From: Caulobacter sp. UNC358MFTsu5.1
GTDB taxonomy: Bacteria; Pseudomonadota; Alphaproteobacteria; Caulobacterales; Caulobacteraceae
Length of the DNA: 64,000 nucleotides
NCBI RefSeq assembly: GCF_000712075.1
Contig: NZ_JONW01000006.1
Coordinates: 620,001 to 684,000, forward strand
Reading direction: 5' to 3'
Notes under the pieces: model-generated
Told to the model about the DNA's origin: nothing
Database searches by the model: none
What the model saw: only the letters and a program-made list of their open reading frames with translations
Part shown: positions 60,496 through 64,000 of the stretch, piece after piece
How the letters are laid out: each line of letters starts with the position of its first letter
Position numbering within the stretch: the first letter of the stretch is position 1
Made by a program: the position numbers and the translations under genes

Positions 60496-61107
60496 GCCGC
60501 CCAACGCTGCTGGCATCGTCCTTTCCGCGCCATGACCCATAGGCTCTCAGAACCTCCCGGACCGCGCTGGCCACCAACGGGCGGACGCGCGGCGCGTCCG
60601 GCGTTCCCAGAAGGTTTGTGGCCATCATCGTCCACTCGTTCTCGCGGTTCTTCCGCGATCAGTTCCAGTTTGAGTTAGCCGCCTCGCGCCGGCCTTGGAA
60701 TGTCCTGGCGTGTCGGCGCCAGGCATTCGAGGCGGACTGCGCGTCAGCGAATAGCAACCGACAATGTCGCATTTGTCGCGCGATGGGGTGACTTCGAACA
60801 GTCCTTCGCGCACCGGGGCGCACATGGTGGTGACAAACCTATGATCGGTTGGCGTCCTCCTCGGAGCCAGAGCCTGACCGTATGGAGTTTGATGAACTTG
60901 TGCCCAGCGGCCGCCATCCAATCCAGTTCGGGGAGCGTGGCCGCGCCGTCCGCCCGAGCACCCAGGCCACCGGATAGACCCCCCTCGCTGGCCCCCGCCG
61001 TGGCGCTCGCGGCCTCGTTGCTGACCGGTCACCGATCCATAGTACAGCCATTGATGTAACCACGGTGGAGACCGCGAGTGCATGAAGCGTGACCAGAGGA
61101 GGTCCCC
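60496..61107. other. Intergenic region without recognised gene
   Basis: About 610 bp. Both-strand frames of up to 180 codons are Arg/Pro/Gly-rich shadows. Nothing supportable beyond possible promoter sequence for the hydrolase. Confidence 0.5.
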
Positions 61108-62820
61108 ATGCTCAAGATCATCGCCGCCGCCGTTCTTATGCTTGGATCCGCGACGCCGCCCGCTAGCTCCCAAGCGCAAGCTCGGCCGCGGGTCCAGCTA
61201 CAGCGCGAGTACCGACTGCAAGGTTCCGGCGCGCCTGCCTGGAGTCCCTCGCTTCTGGTGCGCGAACAGGCGCCCGCGAGTGGCGACCGAAGCCACCCCG
61301 TGCTCTACGTTCATGGCGCGAGCTTTCCTTCGGCGCTGTCGATCATGTTCCGGTTTGGCGGTCAGTCCTGGGCCGACGCCCTGAACGCCGAAGGCTACGA
61401 CGTCTTTGGTTTGGATTTTGCGGGTTACGGGGGCTCTGAGCGCTATCCGCAGATGACCGGCGACAATCCTGTTGGCTCGCCCCTTGGTCGCGCACCGGCG
61501 GCCGCCGACCAGATCGCCCGCGCCGTCTCCCTTATCCAAGAGCAGACAGGGGCCCAGCGCGTCTCGATCATTGCTCATTCTTGGGGAACGATGCCTGCTG
61601 CGTTGTTCGCCCAGCAGCATCCTGAACGCGTCGACAAACTGGTGCTGTTTGGTCCGATCCTGAGACGGGACGGCCCCACCGCGATCGAGCCTTCGGCTTG
61701 GTTCCTAGTGACCAACGATCAGCAGCACGCGCGCTTCATCAAGGATGTGCCAACCGACCATTCGCCTGTTCTAGAGGAGGCTGACTTCCCGGCTTGGGCA
61801 AGCGCCTACTTGGCTTCTGATCCAACCAGCAGCGAGCGTTCCCCACCGTCCGTCAAGGTTCCATCGGGACCGTCGGCCGACGTTCTGGACGCGCGATCGG
61901 GGCGGCTGCCCTATGACCCCGCGGCCCTGTCTCGGCCAGTGATGGTGGTCCGTGGCGCGTGGGACAGCTCATCGACCCGACCCGACGTCGAGCGTTTCGC
62001 CGCCGAACTTCCAAAGGGGCTCGAACGGCGTTTGGTCGAGATCCCACAAGCCACCCACCTGGCCCACCTGGAGACAGGGCGCCATAGGCTCTATGCCGAG
62101 ACGAGCGCCTTCCTGGCAGGCAGGCCACCGATCGCCCAAGCCTGGACGTCGTCGGAGCGCTCGGCGCCCACGGCGCTCTATGCGGTCCTGTTCGAGGTCA
62201 GGCCGGAGCCAGCACGCAAGGCGCGATATCTTGAAATCGCCGCCGGCCTGAAGGGTAACCTCTCGGCCATGCCTGGCTTTCTGGAGAACGAGCGTTTCGC
62301 CAGCCAGACCCGACCGGGCGTTCTTCTGTCGCTTTCGCTGTGGGATAGCGAAAAGGCGCTGGTCCGTTGGCGGGCCGAGGCAGGTCATCACCAGGCCCAG
62401 GTCGAGGGTCGCAGCGGCGTGCTGGCCGACTACCACCTGCGCGTGGGCGAAGCTGTCGGAGGATTTGGCGTTCCGGCGGTCGGAACCGGTGACGGGCGGC
62501 GCGATGAGACCGAGGTCGGCGCAGCTCGAATCGTCACCGTGGCCGAATGGACCGACGGTCCTGGCTCAACCGACGTCGAAGCCATGATCGCCGCGGCCCA
62601 GACCGCGCAGCATGAGCGCTTCGATCACCTGAGCGCGGCGGATCGCCACCTGGACCTGGCCGCGTGGGACGACGAGGTTCAGGCTCGCAAGTTCATTGAG
62701 GCTCTTGGATCGCCCTTGGCCGCCGCCGGCGGCAGGGCCTATGTTATCCGGGTTGTCCGCGACTACGGCCTGACCGATCGTCGCGAGGCGCCCCAATATC
62801 ATGCCCCCATCCTTCATTGA
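61108..62820 (+). CDS. Secreted alpha/beta-hydrolase fused to ABM-like domain(s)
   Basis: 570 residues. Signal MLKIIAAAVLMLGSATPPAS. Hydrolase core to about residue 345: oxyanion VLYVHGASFP, nucleophile S158 (IAHSWGT), acid near D286 (VRGAWDSSSTRPD), His near 318 (ATHLAHLE). From about 365 comes an antibiotic-biosynthesis-monooxygenase-like ferredoxin fold (TALYAVLFEVRPEPARKARY, MPGFLENERFAS, LLSLSLWDSEKALVRWRAEA). A second, weaker repeat may reach residue 570. The fusion is unusual; a peroxidase or ligand-binding role of the tail is inferred only. Confidence 0.85.
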   Translation: MLKIIAAAVLMLGSATPPASSQAQARPRVQLQREYRLQGSGAPAWSPSLLVREQAPASGDRSHPVLYVHGASFPSALSIMFRFGGQSWADALNAEGYDVFGLDFAGYGGSERYPQMTGDNPVGSPLGRAPAAADQIARAVSLIQEQTGAQRVSIIAHSWGTMPAALFAQQHPERVDKLVLFGPILRRDGPTAIEPSAWFLVTNDQQHARFIKDVPTDHSPVLEEADFPAWASAYLASDPTSSERSPPSVKVPSGPSADVLDARSGRLPYDPAALSRPVMVVRGAWDSSSTRPDVERFAAELPKGLERRLVEIPQATHLAHLETGRHRLYAETSAFLAGRPPIAQAWTSSERSAPTALYAVLFEVRPEPARKARYLEIAAGLKGNLSAMPGFLENERFASQTRPGVLLSLSLWDSEKALVRWRAEAGHHQAQVEGRSGVLADYHLRVGEAVGGFGVPAVGTGDGRRDETEVGAARIVTVAEWTDGPGSTDVEAMIAAAQTAQHERFDHLSAADRHLDLAAWDDEVQARKFIEALGSPLAAAGGRAYVIRVVRDYGLTDRREAPQYHAPILH

Positions 62821-62891
62821 TGGCGAGCGCGCGCGACATCTTCCCTGGGGTTTTCGCCGTTTCACGAGCGTCCTCCCGCCCAAACCGCGCT

Positions 62892-63368
62892 TCAGAACCT
62901 CGGCGACATGCGCGGCTGCGCCAGATCGATGCTCAACGCCCGCTCATCTGGATACCAGCCCACATCGTCGTAGTGGCGAACCTGGGCTGTATTGCCAATG
63001 TGCGGTAAAGCCTTGCTCAGGGGCACGTCACGCCACCCCATCGCGGTGAACAGGTCCCCGGTGTCCTTGCTGAAGGTGAACAGGCGCTCGACGGCGTCCA
63101 TTCGGGCGCGCCGGACGATCACATCGACCAAACGCCAGGACAGCCTGGCGCCGCGCGCCGACGGATCAACCGCCAAACTTCGCAACAGGCCCGCGGGACC
63201 ATCCCTTTCCAGACCGCAGACCCCAATCACCGACTGATCACGAAGCGCCATGACATAGACGCTGCCTGGCGAAAACAACCCGATCGTGGACAACCCGCAG
63301 GCTTGCAGCAACGCCCGTAAATGCGCGCCGTCTGATCGCTCTTGGGCGTCTTTAACGACGATGCTCAT
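62892..63368 (-). CDS. GNAT acetyltransferase (ArsN2-like)
   Basis: 158 residues. LRALLQACGLSTIGLF, then VIGVCGLERDGPAGLLRSLA, VDPSARGARLSWRLVDVIVR (acetyl-CoA loop) and LFTFSKDTGDLFTAMGWRDV, the ArsN2-type GNAT pattern. No arsenic genes are nearby, so arsenic resistance is not supported. Follows the threonine dehydratase remnant by 12 bases on the same strand. Confidence 0.82.
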   Translation of the reverse strand: MSIVVKDAQERSDGAHLRALLQACGLSTIGLFSPGSVYVMALRDQSVIGVCGLERDGPAGLLRSLAVDPSARGARLSWRLVDVIVRRARMDAVERLFTFSKDTGDLFTAMGWRDVPLSKALPHIGNTAQVRHYDDVGWYPDERALSIDLAQPRMSPRF

Positions 63369-63380
63369 TGGGAATCTCCG

Positions 63381-64000
63381 TCAAAACGCTAGATGACGTC
63401 CGAAGAGCCGCGAAGGCTCGCCGGCAGCTGCGCCTCTCGCCCCAGCGCCGACGGGCGCTCCGCCGCCGAGGCGCGGCGACGCCTCGGGCGTTAGCCCCGC
63501 CAGAACCTTCGCTACCGACCGGTCGATGTGGCCGCCGCTCAGCACCACGGCGACCCTCTTGCCTTGATAGTGCGATCGGGTCTTTTTCAGAGCCGCATAG
63601 GCGGCCGCGCCGGCGCCTTCGGCGATGTTGCGGGTCGCCTCATAGAGCGTGCGGATGGCCTGAGCGATCTCATCCTCGGACACAGCCACGATGTCGGCCG
63701 CGCCGCCCAGAACCACCTCCAGGGCCTCGGCCACGCTCACCCGTCGCGCTTGGAAGGATCTGGCGAAGGCCGGCGCCTGCTCGGCCACGACCCCGATGAT
63801 CTTCGTCTTCAAGCCCAGCATGTTTCGCATGGCGATGAGCCCGCAGATGCCGCTGCCCATGCCCAGCGGAACGAACACCGTGCCAAGTCCGGACACCGGT
63901 TGAACAACTCCCAGGCGTAGGTGGAGACAGCCCCGTCATCGCCCTGCCCTGCTCCCTCGCCCGACGCCAACCCAGGCCCAAAGAAGGAGGCGGCGCGAGC
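63381..64000 (-). pseudogene. Threonine dehydratase, frameshifted and cut by the window edge
   Basis: The C-terminal part of the catalytic domain of a PLP-dependent threonine/serine dehydratase: GLGTVFVPLGMGSGICGLIA, IIGVVAEQAPAFARSF, NIAEGAGAAAYAAL and VAVVLSGGHID. Upstream, YAWELFN lies in a different frame; one base appears missing at about 63898-63902. Either a real frameshift or a sequencing error. The 5' half lies beyond the window. Confidence 0.7.

Noticed and set aside
62892..63368. Arsenic resistance role for the ArsN2-like GNAT
   Set aside because: No arsR, arsB or arsC type gene lies nearby, so the name reflects similarity only.
1..64000. CRISPR arrays, tRNA and rRNA genes
   Set aside because: No regularly spaced repeats of suitable length, no cloverleaf with a T-loop consensus, and no rRNA-like conserved blocks were seen by reading.

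Overview
The window is GC-rich, densely packed DNA of a Caulobacterales-type alphaproteobacterium (Caulobacter/Phenylobacterium-like). That placement is an inference from base composition, the number of TonB-dependent receptors, and families common there (DUF3088, RcnB-like, DUF2141 beside carotenoid oxygenase, UnbV/ASPIC). I saw no rRNA, tRNA or CRISPR array.

Bases 1 to about 19,440 look like one end of an integrative conjugative element (ICE). Reading leftward on the minus strand are traG, a ribbon-helix-helix gene, then trbB-C-D-E-J-K-L-F-G, most of them overlapping by 1-17 bases; trbG runs off the left edge. A near-identical 27-bp element lies upstream of both traG and trbB. Next comes cargo: two tandem paralogues carrying an Rx4H (HEPN-type) motif, a membrane protein fused to a methyltransferase, a 670-residue tyrosine-recombinase-like protein, and ICE hypotheticals, with decayed fragments of those hypotheticals nearby. 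The element seems to end at a GNAT gene that has lost its 5' half.

Bases 19.4-31.5 kb hold small metabolic and regulatory genes mixed with wreckage: LysR, SDR, DUF3088, PhyH dioxygenase, DoxX-like, DUF5946, a hydrolase/PadR/HAAS operon behind a triple operator array, a second hydrolase, an ArsR-type regulator whose SRPBCC partner is broken, a truncated PhyH duplicate and AraC remnants.

Bases 31.5-44.2 kb: a TonB receptor with a divergent LysR sharing a perfect palindrome, a GST, an NAD(P)-dependent epimerase-like protein, an EamA exporter divergent from an Lrp regulator, an OmpR/histidine-kinase pair, an RcnB-like protein, an EF-hand lipoprotein, and a regulator made of two fused TetR units.

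Bases 44.4-53.3 kb form the main chromosomal operon: TonB receptor, serine hydrolase, DUF1254/DUF1214 protein, arylsulfatase lipoprotein, EF-hand protein, FG-GAP/UnbV protein. Most are translationally coupled, and an intrinsic-terminator-like hairpin follows the receptor. They probably take up and process a sulfated or esterified substrate, which I cannot identify.

Bases 53.4-64 kb: a MarR-GNAT fusion with its own palindrome, a PQQ-like beta-propeller, a membrane LytTR regulator, DUF2141 plus carotenoid oxygenase, a decayed RidA gene, a small membrane protein, a hydrolase fused to ABM-like domains, a GNAT, and a frameshifted threonine dehydratase cut by the right edge.
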